DNA of 64,000 bases from Ktedonobacterales bacterium (GCA_027451525.1 DAIDJF010000010.1:1-64000); one strand, 5' to 3'; positions 1 through 8,357 are shown, counted from the stretch's first letter. Program-made: numbers and translations. Notes: generated by a model not told the origin, from the letters alone.

Positions 1-1
1 C

Positions 2-127
2 GATGGGCGCGCGCTGTACCCCTGCAACGGTCATACTCATACTGTCATGTCGGTGGCGTGGTCGCCGGATGGGACGCGGCTGGCCTCCGCCTCGTATGAT
101 AAGACGGTGCGGGTGTGGCAGGCATAG
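2..127 (+). CDS. WD40-repeat protein, C-terminal end (partial)
   Basis: The reading frame is open from the window edge and ends in TAG at 125-127. The 41 visible residues are one WD40 blade: a GH dipeptide, then [20 protein letters not shown] and a closing VWQA. The same VWQA(V) ending closes the two kinase-WD40 proteins at 5.2 kb and 8.4 kb, so the missing part is probably a Ser/Thr kinase or another propeller protein of that group. Only the last blade can be seen, so any enzymatic domain is inference. Confidence 0.85.
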   Translation, partial: DGRALYPCNGHTHTVMSVAWSPDGTRLASASYDKTVRVWQA

Positions 128-134
128 GGGGCAA

Positions 135-213
135 GGCGTGATAAATCACGCCCCTACAATGATAACGGGTAAAACGGGTATTGCATTATTGTAGGGGCGT
201 GATTTATCACGCC
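135..213. repeat. Perfect 26-bp inverted repeat
   Basis: Arms at 135-160 and 188-213 are exact reverse complements (26 of 26), with a 27-base loop. Each arm contains GGGGCGTGATTTATCACGCC next to CTACAAT/ATTGTAG. It lies 7 bases after the WD40 stop codon, so the RNA could form a strong hairpin and end or protect that transcript. It shares the GTAGGGGCG core with the repeats at 2.2-2.5 kb. A decayed relative, with CCCTACATG and CCCTTGCCCTGCC, runs to about 355. Confidence 0.9.
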
Positions 214-367
214 CTGGTAACCCACCACGCCCTGCTCACCCACTGATCCTCCTGGCACGCTCCGTCGATCATGGCTCACCGACTTGCACGACCACGGCGG
301 ACGCGATCAATCGGTCCCTACATGTGTTTCCGTTATTTGTACAGGATTGGCCCTTGCCCTGCCTCCT

Positions 368-2014
368 TTATACCGCGACGTTGGTGGAGCGGCTGTAGGG
401 CTTGTTGGGGTCGAGCAGGACGTTGACGCAGGCGGGCAGGCCGGAGGCGAAGGCGCGTTCGAGCGCAGGCCGAATATCCTCTGGTCGCTCGACCAGTTCG
501 CCATAGCCGCCGAGGGCCTCGACCATGCGATCATAGCGAATGCCAGGCGAGAGTTCCGCCGCCGTCGCGTGGCCGATAATCGCTTTCTGCGGATGTTTGA
601 TCTGGCCCCACGCGCCATCGTTGCCAATAATCGAGACGATTGGCAGCTTCTGGCGTACCATGCTTTCAAACTCCATCCCGTTAAGGCCAAACGCACCATC
701 GCCGTGCAGGATCAGCACCTTCTGACCAGGACGGGCCAGTTGGGCCGCCATTGCGAAGCCTGTGCCTGTGCCAAGACAGCCCATCGGTCCCGCGTCCAGC
801 CAGTAGCCGGGTTTGGCGACATTGATGACGCGCGCGCCATAGCTGACGATATCGCCGCCATCGCCCACGACTGTCGTATCCTCGTCAATAAAATCGCGGA
901 TTTCGCGACAGAAGCGCATGGGATGAATAGGCGTTGCGTCGGAGTTGAGGGCGGCGGTATCGCGTTCCAGCCCCTTGCGCTCCTCTTGCTGGATATAGCT
1001 CAGCCATTCGCCACTTGGTTGCTGTGCTATCGCCTCGCTCAACTGGCTCATCGCGATACCGACATCGCCGACCAGACCAACGTCCGCGCCGCGATTGACA
1101 CCGATAGCCTCGCCGATCAGATCGAACCAGATCAGCTTGGCCGCTGCGGGAATCAGTGGGGGCTGACCATGATTGAGGCGGAAGTCCATGCGCGTGCCAA
1201 TCGCCAGGATAGTGTCCGCGTCCTCTAATGCCTTGCGCCGTGCCGAAGTGAAGAAGAGTGGATGCGTGGGCGGCAGACAGCCACGCCCCGCGCCGTTGAG
1301 GAAGACGGGAGCCTGTAGACGTTCCGCGAGTTGGCGTAACGGCTCGGCGGCATCGCACCACCAGACAGCCGTGCCAGCGATGATAACGGGGCGTTGAGCC
1401 TGTTCAAGTAGTTCGGCTGCCTTGACGATCATCGCTGGGTCGGGTGCGCTGCTCATACCTGCGCGATAGTTGGCGGGTTCGCCAGCATCGAAGACATTAT
1501 CGGTATCGGCAAAGTTATTGAGAATGTCCATCGGCATTTCGAGGAAGACGGGTCCCGGTTTTCCGCTCATCATCTGCCGGAAGGCCGCCGCAACATACTC
1601 GCCCGCGCGCGCCGTCTCGTGAACCGTGCGCGCCCACTTGGTGATGGGGCGTAGCAGGTCAATCTGGTTCATCTCCTGTAACGCGCCTCTGTCCCACAAG
1701 CTGAGCGGGGCCGCTCCGCCAATTACTAGCACGGGACTGTTGGCGAGATAGGCGTTGGCGACGCCCGTCACGCCATCGGTGACGCCGGGGCCAGCGGTCA
1801 GCAGGGCCACGCCGGGCGTGCGCGTGCACTTGGCCCAGCCTTCTGCCGCGTGGACGGCTGCCTGCTCGTGGCGCGTATCGACGACGCGAATCCCCTCACG
1901 AATGCACCCATCATAAATAGCCGCGATATGTCCACCGCTGAGGGTGAAAACGACCTCGACGCCCTCGCGTTTCAAGGCTTTCGCGACCAGCCAGCCGCCA
2001 TGAATCATACCCAT
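368..2014 (-). CDS. ThDP-dependent acetolactate synthase/2-hydroxyacyl-CoA lyase-like enzyme
   Basis: A 548-residue member of the thiamine-diphosphate enzyme family (acetolactate synthase, oxalyl-CoA decarboxylase, 2-hydroxyacyl-CoA lyase). The N-terminal ThDP domain has the activating glutamate in DTRHEQAAVHAAEG (E50) and a TAGPGVTDGVTGVANA stretch. A central domain follows, then the C-terminal ThDP/Mg site from GDG (438) to IIGND (about 466). The substrate cannot be fixed: no ilvN regulatory-subunit gene lies beside it, which argues against biosynthetic acetolactate synthase, and the LDAGPMGCLGTGTGFA segment resembles lyase-type homologues. The start at 2014 has AGGAG about 10 bases upstream; the longer open frame to 2173 runs into repeat DNA and is not believed. 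It looks monocistronic. Confidence 0.88.
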   Translation of the reverse strand: MGMIHGGWLVAKALKREGVEVVFTLSGGHIAAIYDGCIREGIRVVDTRHEQAAVHAAEGWAKCTRTPGVALLTAGPGVTDGVTGVANAYLANSPVLVIGGAAPLSLWDRGALQEMNQIDLLRPITKWARTVHETARAGEYVAAAFRQMMSGKPGPVFLEMPMDILNNFADTDNVFDAGEPANYRAGMSSAPDPAMIVKAAELLEQAQRPVIIAGTAVWWCDAAEPLRQLAERLQAPVFLNGAGRGCLPPTHPLFFTSARRKALEDADTILAIGTRMDFRLNHGQPPLIPAAAKLIWFDLIGEAIGVNRGADVGLVGDVGIAMSQLSEAIAQQPSGEWLSYIQQEERKGLERDTAALNSDATPIHPMRFCREIRDFIDEDTTVVGDGGDIVSYGARVINVAKPGYWLDAGPMGCLGTGTGFAMAAQLARPGQKVLILHGDGAFGLNGMEFESMVRQKLPIVSIIGNDGAWGQIKHPQKAIIGHATAAELSPGIRYDRMVEALGGYGELVERPEDIRPALERAFASGLPACVNVLLDPNKPYSRSTNVAV

Positions 2015-2039
2015 GTATCTCAAGCTCCTTCTCTCTTCA

Positions 2040-2495
2040 GTGGAGCAGGGCGACCGCGAGGGCTTATACATGTAGGTTTTTTGGACCCATTGCCGCGTGG
2101 TGTGGAACGGACGGGCGACCACAAGGGCTTCCACGGGTAGGTTTTTGGGACCCATTGGTGCATGGTGGGACACGACGGGCGACCGCGAGGGTCAATACCG
2201 TTTACATACGTGCAATGGAAGCAGGGCGACCGCGAGGGTCGCCCCTACAATGACACGATGCGTGTTTTACATGTTTTCATTGTAGGGGCGAGGCTTGCCC
2301 TCGCCCTGCCAAACCCAACCAATTCTCCCTATTTAAACGGTATTGACCACAAGGGTCCCACATCCGCCCAATGCCCTCTTCACAAAAAAACCTCCATGTG
2401 TAAGCCGCGAGGGTCGCCCCTCCAATGATACGGTGCTCGTTTTCCCCGTTTTCATTGTAGGGGCGAGGCTTGCCCTCGCCCTGCCCTCTGCGTAC
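2040..2495. repeat. Cluster of dispersed GGGCGACC-type repeats
   Basis: This spacer holds no gene but several repeat copies. Two direct units (about 2048-2103 and 2111-2165) share GGGCGACC, AGGGCTT, TGTAGGTTTTT and GGACCCATTG. A hairpin-like unit has 32-base arms at 2221-2252 and 2278-2309 that match at both ends (GCAGGGCGA, TCGCCCCTACAATG) but differ in the middle. A similar unit covers about 2405-2494. Relatives occur near 0.14, 7.5, 23.46 and 34.7 kb. No transposase is nearby; the short size and inverted ends suggest MITE- or REP-like elements. Confidence 0.85.
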
Positions 2496-2657
2496 TGCTC
2501 TACCCTATGGTATCTTATCGCGCCCCCAATGTCCAACACGCTATATATCTCCGTCAACACAGGCAATAAAGAGCGTATAATATAGGGGATAAGAGCTGTT
2601 TATGTGTTCAAAAGAAGAAATTTCTTCTTTCCGTGCTTTATGACCAGCTGCGTCTGG

Positions 2658-2867
2658 CTACTTTTTAGACCTCAGCATGAGTTTGAAATCAAATGCCTTG
2701 ATGTTGTTTCCAATCATGGGCTGTCCATACGACGTAGCTTGCGTGGACCCGGTGGACCCACACGAACAGAACGCAAAAATGAAGATAAGTGCTCCACAGA
2801 CGATACTGATTTTGGTTTGTCGACGAGCTGAGCGAAATCGTTGCCTGAGACCGTCATACTGAGACAC
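2658..2867 (-). CDS. Small membrane protein or lipoprotein, 69 aa
   Basis: Not recognised as a family. A GTG start at 2867 has AGGAG placed 6 bases upstream, which is the main reason to believe the gene. The protein begins with a basic segment (RQRFRSARRQTK), followed by a hydrophobic stretch ISIVCGALIFIFAFCSC and a polar tail. The helix could anchor the protein, and the cysteines at its end resemble a weak lipobox, although the usual Leu at -3 is missing. It may also be a shortened remnant of a longer secreted protein. About 590 bases of repeat DNA separate it from the next gene on the left. Confidence 0.45.
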   Translation of the reverse strand: MSQYDGLRQRFRSARRQTKISIVCGALIFIFAFCSCGSTGSTQATSYGQPMIGNNIKAFDFKLMLRSKK

Positions 2868-3034
2868 GGAAAACTCCTCTACTACATATGTGGATGAAAA
2901 GCGCGAAAAACCGTGCTGAAGTGACCAAAAGGATCGAGCGTTTGCATGTGCGGATAAATCGCATGGAACAGGGGAGTTGAAGTGGGTGCGTAAATGCCAT
3001 GAGCAGGAACTCCGTCCTCATCATGTTTGCCTCA

Positions 3035-3355
3035 TCATTCTTGCGTCACTGCCCCCGTTCTAATGCTTCTGAGCGGTTCAATTGCCTTCAGTATGTCATC
3101 TGACTTCTCGCGGGCAATATCTAGTTCATAGCGTTTTTGCAGATTCATCCAGAATGCAGCACTCACCCCTAGCCATCTCTCAAGGCGTAAGGCGGTATCA
3201 GCGGTCATGGCTCTTTTCCCCGCAATAAGCTGTGAAATCCGATTAGCTGGTACATGTAACTCACGTGCCAGCTCGGTCGGGCTTTTGTCCAATTCCACCA
3301 ATTCTTCGGCTAATACCTCACCTGGATGGATGGGGTAAATCGGTCGTTTTTGCAT
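3035..3355 (-). CDS. higA: HigA-type antitoxin, XRE family
   Basis: A 106-residue DNA-binding antitoxin of the HigA/VapI family. It opens with RPIYPIHPGEVLAEELVE, typical of HigA, then an XRE helix-turn-helix (SPTELARELHVPANRISQLI) and the family's TADTALRLERWLG and FWMNLQKRYELD segments. The start at 3355 has AGGAG 7 bases upstream; the longer open frame to 3838 is only read-through over the toxin gene. It follows the toxin gene by 10 bases in one operon, in the usual HigB-HigA order. It should neutralise HigB and repress the operon through the palindrome at 3675-3710. Confidence 0.93.
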   Translation of the reverse strand: MQKRPIYPIHPGEVLAEELVELDKSPTELARELHVPANRISQLIAGKRAMTADTALRLERWLGVSAAFWMNLQKRYELDIAREKSDDILKAIEPLRSIRTGAVTQE

Positions 3356-3365
3356 GGTTTTTCTC

Positions 3366-3662
3366 CTAATGATAGTCTGCGACTTCGATATTGAATGGAC
3401 GATTTTCACTTTCCGACCATTCAAAACAAAGTCGCCATTGCTGGTTAATGCGAATACTGAATTGCCCTTTTCTGTCGCCAACCAACGCTTCAAAATGGTT
3501 GCTGGGCAAAAGGCGTAAATCATCTTTGTTTTGTGCATCTTCCAGCACCGCCAACCTTTTTTTAAGTTGCCGTTCAAATGATTGAAAGTCCCGCACCCTA
3601 TAACCCGCAACAAACTGCTGCAAGCGTTTATCGCGGTATTGTGGCAGCTTATCGTTCGGCAT
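3366..3662 (-). CDS. higB: HigB-type mRNA interferase toxin, RelE/ParE fold
   Basis: A 98-residue RelE/ParE-superfamily toxin. Visible HigB marks are FVAGYRVRDFQSFERQLKKRL, the LPSNHFEAL segment, GQFSIRINQQWRLCFEW and the terminal VADYH. Known HigB toxins cut mRNA on the ribosome; that activity is inferred here. It is the first gene of the operon, with HigA following after 10 bases. The ATG at 3662 has no Shine-Dalgarno sequence. Instead a consensus -10 box ends 7 bases before it, so transcription probably begins at or next to the start codon, giving a leaderless message. Confidence 0.92.
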   Translation of the reverse strand: MPNDKLPQYRDKRLQQFVAGYRVRDFQSFERQLKKRLAVLEDAQNKDDLRLLPSNHFEALVGDRKGQFSIRINQQWRLCFEWSESENRPFNIEVADYH

Positions 3663-3668
3663 AGCTTA

Positions 3669-3710
3669 AGTATAGCATAAAATACGTTGTACGTCAAACG
3701 TATTTTATGC
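3669..3710 (-). promoter_or_regulatory. higBA promoter with overlapping palindromic operator
   Basis: On the minus strand TTGACG (3692-3697) and TATACT (3669-3674) are separated by 17 bases, with an extended TG before the -10. A perfect 14-bp inverted repeat, GCATAAAATACGTT, occupies 3675-3688 and 3697-3710. It spans the spacer and brackets the -35. A repressor bound there would block RNA polymerase, as expected for HigA autoregulation. Confidence 0.85.
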
Positions 3711-3894
3711 ATGTGTTTGTTGCTTATAAAATAAAATATTACCGATAGGTTGCAAAATGGCCCAAGCGGGCCGTAACGCATTGAATCACACAAATAGTCA
3801 GTGAACAATACATGCTTCTCGTGGTACAATACAAGCAAGTTTATAGGGCGGGGGTTGCTTCGTCCTATTTTTTGCTAGAAAGTTCGAGGGAAGC

Positions 3895-4281
3895 ATGGCG
3901 AACAGCGATATCCCTGTACCTGTATGGAACACACTGGCAGGCGATTGGGAGCCTGTCGATTTTTGGAATAGGCAGCGCGTGACGCAGTGGCCTCCTGGCT
4001 TCAATCCTCATTGGTTACCCACTCCCGAATTTCAAGAGGGAGATCGCGTGCAGTTCGTGCGCGATGAGACTTGCGCGCGCGAGGGCATCGTTCGCCGCGT
4101 GCTCTTCCAGGGTGACCTTGCCAGCTTGCAGGATACGACAACGCGAGGCTTCAAGCTCAGTGATCACATTATTTATATTGTCACCGCGCGTGGGCACGAT
4201 CATCGCGTCAGAGCCTCTTCCATTCTAGGACGCTTTGTCTCTCTCGAACGCATTTCGCGCGTGCTGCCTCTGCAAGAATAA
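3895..4281 (+). CDS. Hypothetical protein, 128 aa
   Basis: Not recognised. The start at 3895 follows a purine-rich GAGGGAAGC. The sequence is soluble, with no signal peptide or membrane segment. It opens with aromatic and proline-rich IPVPVWNTLAGDWEPVDFWNRQRV, and then shows EGDRVQFVRDETCAREGIVRRV, the kind of beta-strand-rich stretch seen in small KOW/SH3-like barrels. The C-terminal half has alternating hydrophobic strands (HIIYIVTARG). It is divergent from the higBA operon and stands alone. Confidence 0.65.
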   Translation: MANSDIPVPVWNTLAGDWEPVDFWNRQRVTQWPPGFNPHWLPTPEFQEGDRVQFVRDETCAREGIVRRVLFQGDLASLQDTTTRGFKLSDHIIYIVTARGHDHRVRASSILGRFVSLERISRVLPLQE

Positions 4282-4423
4282 TAGAACTGGTCTTTTCGCG
4301 CTGATAGTTATCTTACCCATCTATGTTTGGGCGCGTAAATAGAAAAAAGAGATACAGCCAAAACCAGAAAAGTAGATCTGCAAAAGCATAATGTCTTTTG
4401 TTTATCATAATGGAAATAAATGC

Positions 4424-4624
4424 ATGCGCTATAACGATGACGCAAAAGAACAGATCGCAGGTCTCTACCATCGCGTGGCCTCCGTGTACGGGCAGACTGG
4501 GCCGCGCATCTTTGCCTATGCTGGACAGCATCTGGTCGAGCGGGCTGGCATAGCGCAGGGAGCGCATGTGCTGGATGTTGCGACCGGCAGGGGAGCCATT
4601 CTCTTTGCCGCATGGTATTCATGA
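4424..4624 (+). pseudogene. N-terminal fragment of a SAM-dependent methyltransferase
   Basis: About 66 residues match the start of class I SAM methyltransferases: a helical lead-in (AKEQIAGLYHRVASVYGQTG) and motif I, HVLDVATGRGA, which binds SAM. A stop codon follows seven codons later, where a working enzyme needs some 180 more residues. The rest of the fold (motifs II-IV) is absent from the next bases in any frame I read. It is a truncated remnant; a second methyltransferase fragment begins 75 bases on. An upstream ATG at 4391 is also possible. Confidence 0.7.
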
Positions 4625-4698
4625 AACGTTGCGCGTTCAATATATTCTGGCTGGCAAAGATAGCTGATAGACGAGTAGAAAGAAGGGGCATACATACT

Positions 4699-5136
4699 AT
4701 GATACAGAAGCCGAAGCACCTTGGGACGCAGTACGCCGAAGTATTTAAAGATGCTAGCGTTGTAGAGGCCTATCGCCATCGTCCACCCTATCCTGTCGAA
4801 GTCTTCGAGATTTTGAACGCTTTAATTACCGGCGAGCCACGGCACGTGCTGGATGTCGGCTGTGGCACCGGCTTCCTTGCGCGCCATCTCGTGAATTATG
4901 TAGACAGAGTAGATGCGGTAGATTTTTCGCATAACATGCTTGAAACTGCAAAGAGTCTGCCTAATGGAGATCACCCAGGCCTGAACTGGCTGTATGGTGC
5001 CATGGAGGAAGTGGAGCTTGAGTCGCCTTATGCGCTCATAACGGCAGGAGAGAGTCTCTACTGGATGGATATGCACAACCGGAACCTGCGTGGCTCCCTG
5101 CCAATGTTCGGACTCTTCACCAGCCCACACGGATAA
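4699..5136 (+). pseudogene. Truncated SAM-dependent methyltransferase, 145 aa
   Basis: Begins like a complete class I methyltransferase (YAEVFKDASVVEAYRHRPPYP), has motif I HVLDVGCGTGFLARHL and the post-I region DRVDAVDFSHNMLETAK, and continues to ITAGESLYWMD. It then diverges (MHNRNLRGSLPMFGLFTSPHG) and stops, about 100 residues short of the usual length. It is probably inactive, though it could still be expressed; AAGGGG lies some 11 bases before the ATG. This is a different methyltransferase from the fragment just upstream, so two broken methyltransferases stand in tandem. Confidence 0.65.
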
Positions 5137-5234
5137 CGTGGAAAGAGATGGCTGATTTTCTTGTAGCATGATCGTTTTCCTTCCTTCTTCAAGCTACAAC
5201 TGATTCGTTAGTATGTCTAAGATCATACCATCTC

Positions 5235-7397
5235 TTAGACAGCTTGCCAGACCTGTACGGTCTTGTCATCGGAACCAGATGCAATCCGCTGCCCATTGGG
5301 CGACCATGCTACAGATGTTATGATATTTGTGTGCCCACGATAGATAAAAGGCTGGCTACCGTCAGTGGCATTGCAGATCTGTGCCGTAGTATCATACGAG
5401 CCAGAGGCAATCCGCTGCCCATTGGGCGACCATGCTACAGATGTTATGATATTTGTGTGCCCACGATAGGCAAAGAGTCGTTGGTTTTTATTCGCGGTAT
5501 CCCACACATCTACTGTGTTACCAGAATCTGCTACGATACGCGAACCATTGGGCGACCACGCCACTGTATGTATATTGCTAATAGTTGCATCCGCATAAAG
5601 AATAAACGCATTACTCCCATCGGCGATATTGACCACCCTCACTATCCCCTCAATGGCAGCGGCGATGCGCGTGCCATCGGGTGACCATGCAATGGCATCT
5701 ATGGGGGCAAAATTATCTTTGCTCGTAAATAGATTGTTTCCTGTAATAGCATCCCATATCTGTACAGTTGTATCTACAGATGCTGATGCGATACGTTTCC
5801 CATCAGGCGACCACGCTACTGCTGTTACATATCCCGTGTGGCCCTTGTAGGTCAGTGGATTGCTACCATCCGTAGCGTTCCAGACCTGCACAGTAGTATC
5901 GTATGAGGCAGAGGCGATCCTTTTACCATCGAGTGACCACGCCACTGATGGCACCGTATTCTTATGGCCTTTGTAGACAAACGTATCGCTGCCATCAGTG
6001 GCGTTCCACACGCGCACTATCCCATCCCAGGAACCTGAGGCAATACGCGTGCCATTTGGCGACCATGCCACCGTTTCTACGATATTGGTGTGGCCGCGAT
6101 AGGTGACGAAGCGCGTTCCTTGTGTTAGCCTCGTTGCGGGCGGTTGCTTTGTGCTTTTGTCCTGTGGAGTACGGGTAAACCACCAGATACCAGTCCCCGT
6201 GAAACCTGCTACCGCCAGCGTTGCCGCACCAATGAGTAGTGTACGTCGCGAAACACCGTGTTTTACCTCCCCGTTTGCTGTAACTTGCTTTGTGAGTGTC
6301 TTTGGTTCTACAGATTTGACTGGCTCGACTATGGAAGGTGTGAAGGGAGAAGAAAGCGACTGCTTTGTGCTTTGCGTAGGGAACGTGGATAGTGAAGATA
6401 CTGATGGTGTACCAGTTTGTAACATTGGCCCAGCTCCCATTGATAGTGGTTGAGAAGAGACTGCTGGCGGCGGCAAAATATACGCTGGTGGAGTTGTCTG
6501 AGTTGCTGGTAAAGAGTGTGTTGGCGGCAAAGGCGTTGAGACGGGCGGCGATGCAAGCCGAGGACTAGGACGCAGAGTTCCCATGCTAGCCTGTTCCAAT
6601 GAAGTCGCAAAGGCAAGCACGGAGGCAAAACGCTCCTCAGGTTGCTTGGCAAGCGCGGTCATCACTACCTGCTCAATGACAGGCGGGAGCGTGGGCAGGT
6701 GCAGACTCAGCGGCGGCATCGGCTCGTGGGTGTGCTGATAGCCCAGTTGGATCGCATTGCCTTCGTTAAAAGGCGGTGTGCCACAGAGCCACTCGTAGAC
6801 GACAATGCCGAGCGAATACTGGTCGCTGGCAGTACGCGGTTTGCCCTGAAACATTTCTGGGGCCATATAATAGGGAGTGCCACCTGTGCCAGCGAGGCTA
6901 TTGAGCGAGGTACGCTCCGAACGTGAGATCACGGCAATGCCGAAATCGCTGAGCAAGATTTCGCCGTTGCGTCCCAGCAACATGTTCTCCGGCTTGATAT
7001 CCCTGTGAATAAGCCTTTGTTCATGCGCGTAGTGCAACGCTTGAGCGATCTGCTTGACGTATTCCACTACAGTCGGCAACGGGACACGAGTGCCCTTGGG
7101 ATGGCGCGTGCGCAACGTGCCCCCTGGCGCGTAGTCCATGACGAGATAGGGCGTGTTGTTGTCTACGCCAAAGTCGAGCACGCGCACGATATGCGGATGT
7201 ATCAGATTGGCAAGTGTGCGCGCCTCCTGCTTGAAAAGCGCGAGATCATCCTGTGCCACACGTGCATAGAGCAATTTGATCGCGGCATAGGTGCCGAGGT
7301 GGATATGTTCGCCCAGGTAGACTTGTGCAAAGCCCCCTTGTCCCAGCAAGCGTAGCAGGCGGTAATTGCCGAACTGTTGTCCAAAGTGCTCACTCAT
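5235..7397 (-). CDS. Membrane Ser/Thr protein kinase with C-terminal WD40 propeller
   Basis: A 720-residue receptor-like kinase. The kinase domain is at about 12-270, with glycine loop GQGGFAQVYLG (19-29), lysine K41, HRDIKPEN (D133) and DFG (151-153), so all catalytic residues are present. A Pro/Ser/Thr-rich linker leads to a single membrane helix (about 385-408) preceded by twin arginines (VSRRTLLIG). Seven WD40 blades (about 430-720) follow and would lie outside the cell. Blades 6 and 7 share an exact 63-base stretch. The start has GAAGGAAAC before ATG. The kinase at 8.4 kb is a paralogue with the same layout and promoter. The ligand and the targets are unknown. Confidence 0.95.
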   Translation of the reverse strand: MSEHFGQQFGNYRLLRLLGQGGFAQVYLGEHIHLGTYAAIKLLYARVAQDDLALFKQEARTLANLIHPHIVRVLDFGVDNNTPYLVMDYAPGGTLRTRHPKGTRVPLPTVVEYVKQIAQALHYAHEQRLIHRDIKPENMLLGRNGEILLSDFGIAVISRSERTSLNSLAGTGGTPYYMAPEMFQGKPRTASDQYSLGIVVYEWLCGTPPFNEGNAIQLGYQHTHEPMPPLSLHLPTLPPVIEQVVMTALAKQPEERFASVLAFATSLEQASMGTLRPSPRLASPPVSTPLPPTHSLPATQTTPPAYILPPPAVSSQPLSMGAGPMLQTGTPSVSSLSTFPTQSTKQSLSSPFTPSIVEPVKSVEPKTLTKQVTANGEVKHGVSRRTLLIGAATLAVAGFTGTGIWWFTRTPQDKSTKQPPATRLTQGTRFVTYRGHTNIVETVAWSPNGTRIASGSWDGIVRVWNATDGSDTFVYKGHKNTVPSVAWSLDGKRIASASYDTTVQVWNATDGSNPLTYKGHTGYVTAVAWSPDGKRIASASVDTTVQIWDAITGNNLFTSKDNFAPIDAIAWSPDGTRIAAAIEGIVRVVNIADGSNAFILYADATISNIHTVAWSPNGSRIVADSGNTVDVWDTANKNQRLFAYRGHTNIITSVAWSPNGQRIASGSYDTTAQICNATDGSQPFIYRGHTNIITSVAWSPNGQRIASGSDDKTVQVWQAV

Positions 7398-7448
7398 GCG
7401 TGTTTCCTTCTCACACGATGATTTACTTGTGTATCAAACTGTGTGACT

Positions 7449-7479
7449 AGTATAGCATAGCTTGTGTGTTTTGTCTCAA
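7449..7479 (-). promoter_or_regulatory. Promoter of the first WD40 kinase
   Basis: TATACT at 7449-7454 (minus strand) is preceded by TATGC, an extended -10. TTGAGA at 7474-7479 serves as -35 with a 19-base spacer. The same two hexamers with the same 19-base spacing occur before the paralogous kinase at 10635-10665. The leader would be about 45 bases. Confidence 0.65.
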
Positions 7480-7502
7480 CAGTAGTAAGGATTGGAGAGG
7501 CA

Positions 7503-7576
7503 GGGCGACCCTCGCGGCTTACACATGTAGGGCTTTTGGACCCATTGCCACGGAAATGGGACCCTTGTGGTCGCCC
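7503..7576. repeat. GGGCGACC repeat element, about 74 bp
   Basis: Ends are GGGCGACC (7503-7510) and GGTCGCCC (7569-7576), exact inverted copies. The inside carries CTCGCGGCTTACACATGTAGGG and GGACCCATTGCC, shared with the units at 2.05-2.16 kb. It lies between the divergent side of the kinase and the 3' end of the next gene. Confidence 0.75.
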
Positions 7577-7664
7577 GTTTTGCCCCATATGCAACAAATG
7601 CCCCATAAAAAAAGGGTAGGAATGATGTTTGACAGAGCACTACACCCTGGATGATACGCACGCA

Positions 7665-8357
7665 CTAGGGATGCACAATTGTCACTCGACACTTTTCGCG
7701 CCCCGTGCTGTCAAAGCCGGAGATGGTGTTCACGACATTGAAGCCATCGGCGCGCAGGTCGGCGTCAAGCCAGTCGCGACTGAGGTCTTCGCTTGAGGAG
7801 CGATAGTGCGTGACCAGCAACGCGCCATCCGCTTCTAGAAATTCGTTTAATAAGCGTTTGAGATAGGGAACGCGCAGATTATTCGGCACGTAGACCGCCT
7901 CGGTGCATACATAGGTGAAGCGGCGCGGCGGCTGCCAATCCCAGCTATTGCCGAGAAAGACCTGCTCTTTAAATGCCGGAAGCCGCTTTTTCGCCATCTC
8001 AACCAACTGGGGCGCATAATCAAGACCATAGGGCTGTAGTTTTAGGCCTTTCATCTGTGTCCAGTGCAGCAGGCACTCCAGCAGAAAACCATTCGCGCAA
8101 CCGATATCGAGAAAGGAGCCTGAGCGGGTGACGCACTCGCTGATCGGAATGCGCAGGCGCACCCACTCCTCAAACGTGCCGCCCTTGCCCGATTGCTGCC
8201 AGGGCGTCGGCGCAGCAACATAAGCACTCTGCAAAATCTGACGCACCTCGTCAAACCACTGCTGTAGCCCTCTCTCATCCTCAACCACAAACTGAAATCC
8301 ACACCCACAACGTTCTATCCGCTCTTCATGCTCTCGTAAACACCTTGGACAGCGCAT
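7665..8357 (-). CDS. Class I SAM-dependent methyltransferase with N-terminal zinc-ribbon-like segment
   Basis: A 230-residue protein. It opens MRCPRCLREHEERIERCGCG, with two CxxC/CxC pairs that could hold zinc. The methyltransferase fold follows: motif I FLDIGCANGFLLECL (about 83-97), then YGLDYAPQLVEMAKKRL. A later CTEAVYVPNN segment replaces the usual acidic motif. The C-terminal part (REKCRVTIVHP) closes the sheet. The start has AAAGGA before ATG. It sits alone between two WD40 kinases on the same strand. Its substrate is not evident; the family includes small-molecule and tRNA methyltransferases. Confidence 0.85.
   Translation of the reverse strand: MRCPRCLREHEERIERCGCGFQFVVEDERGLQQWFDEVRQILQSAYVAAPTPWQQSGKGGTFEEWVRLRIPISECVTRSGSFLDIGCANGFLLECLLHWTQMKGLKLQPYGLDYAPQLVEMAKKRLPAFKEQVFLGNSWDWQPPRRFTYVCTEAVYVPNNLRVPYLKRLLNEFLEADGALLVTHYRSSSEDLSRDWLDADLRADGFNVVNTISGFDSTGREKCRVTIVHP

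Noticed and set aside
284-1228. Long open frame (314 codons) on the plus strand
   Set aside because: It lies fully antisense to the ThDP enzyme, which has clear catalytic motifs; the plus-strand product is low-complexity and unrecognisable.
2015-2173. N-terminal extension of the ThDP enzyme
   Set aside because: The extra 53 codons are repeat DNA, and a good ribosome site stands before the ATG at 2014.
2040-2495. CRISPR array
   Set aside because: Repeats are few, unequal in spacing and partly inverted, with no uniform spacers and no cas genes.
3356-3838. Long form of HigA
   Set aside because: It is read-through over higB and the operator in another frame; AGGAG marks the start at 3355.
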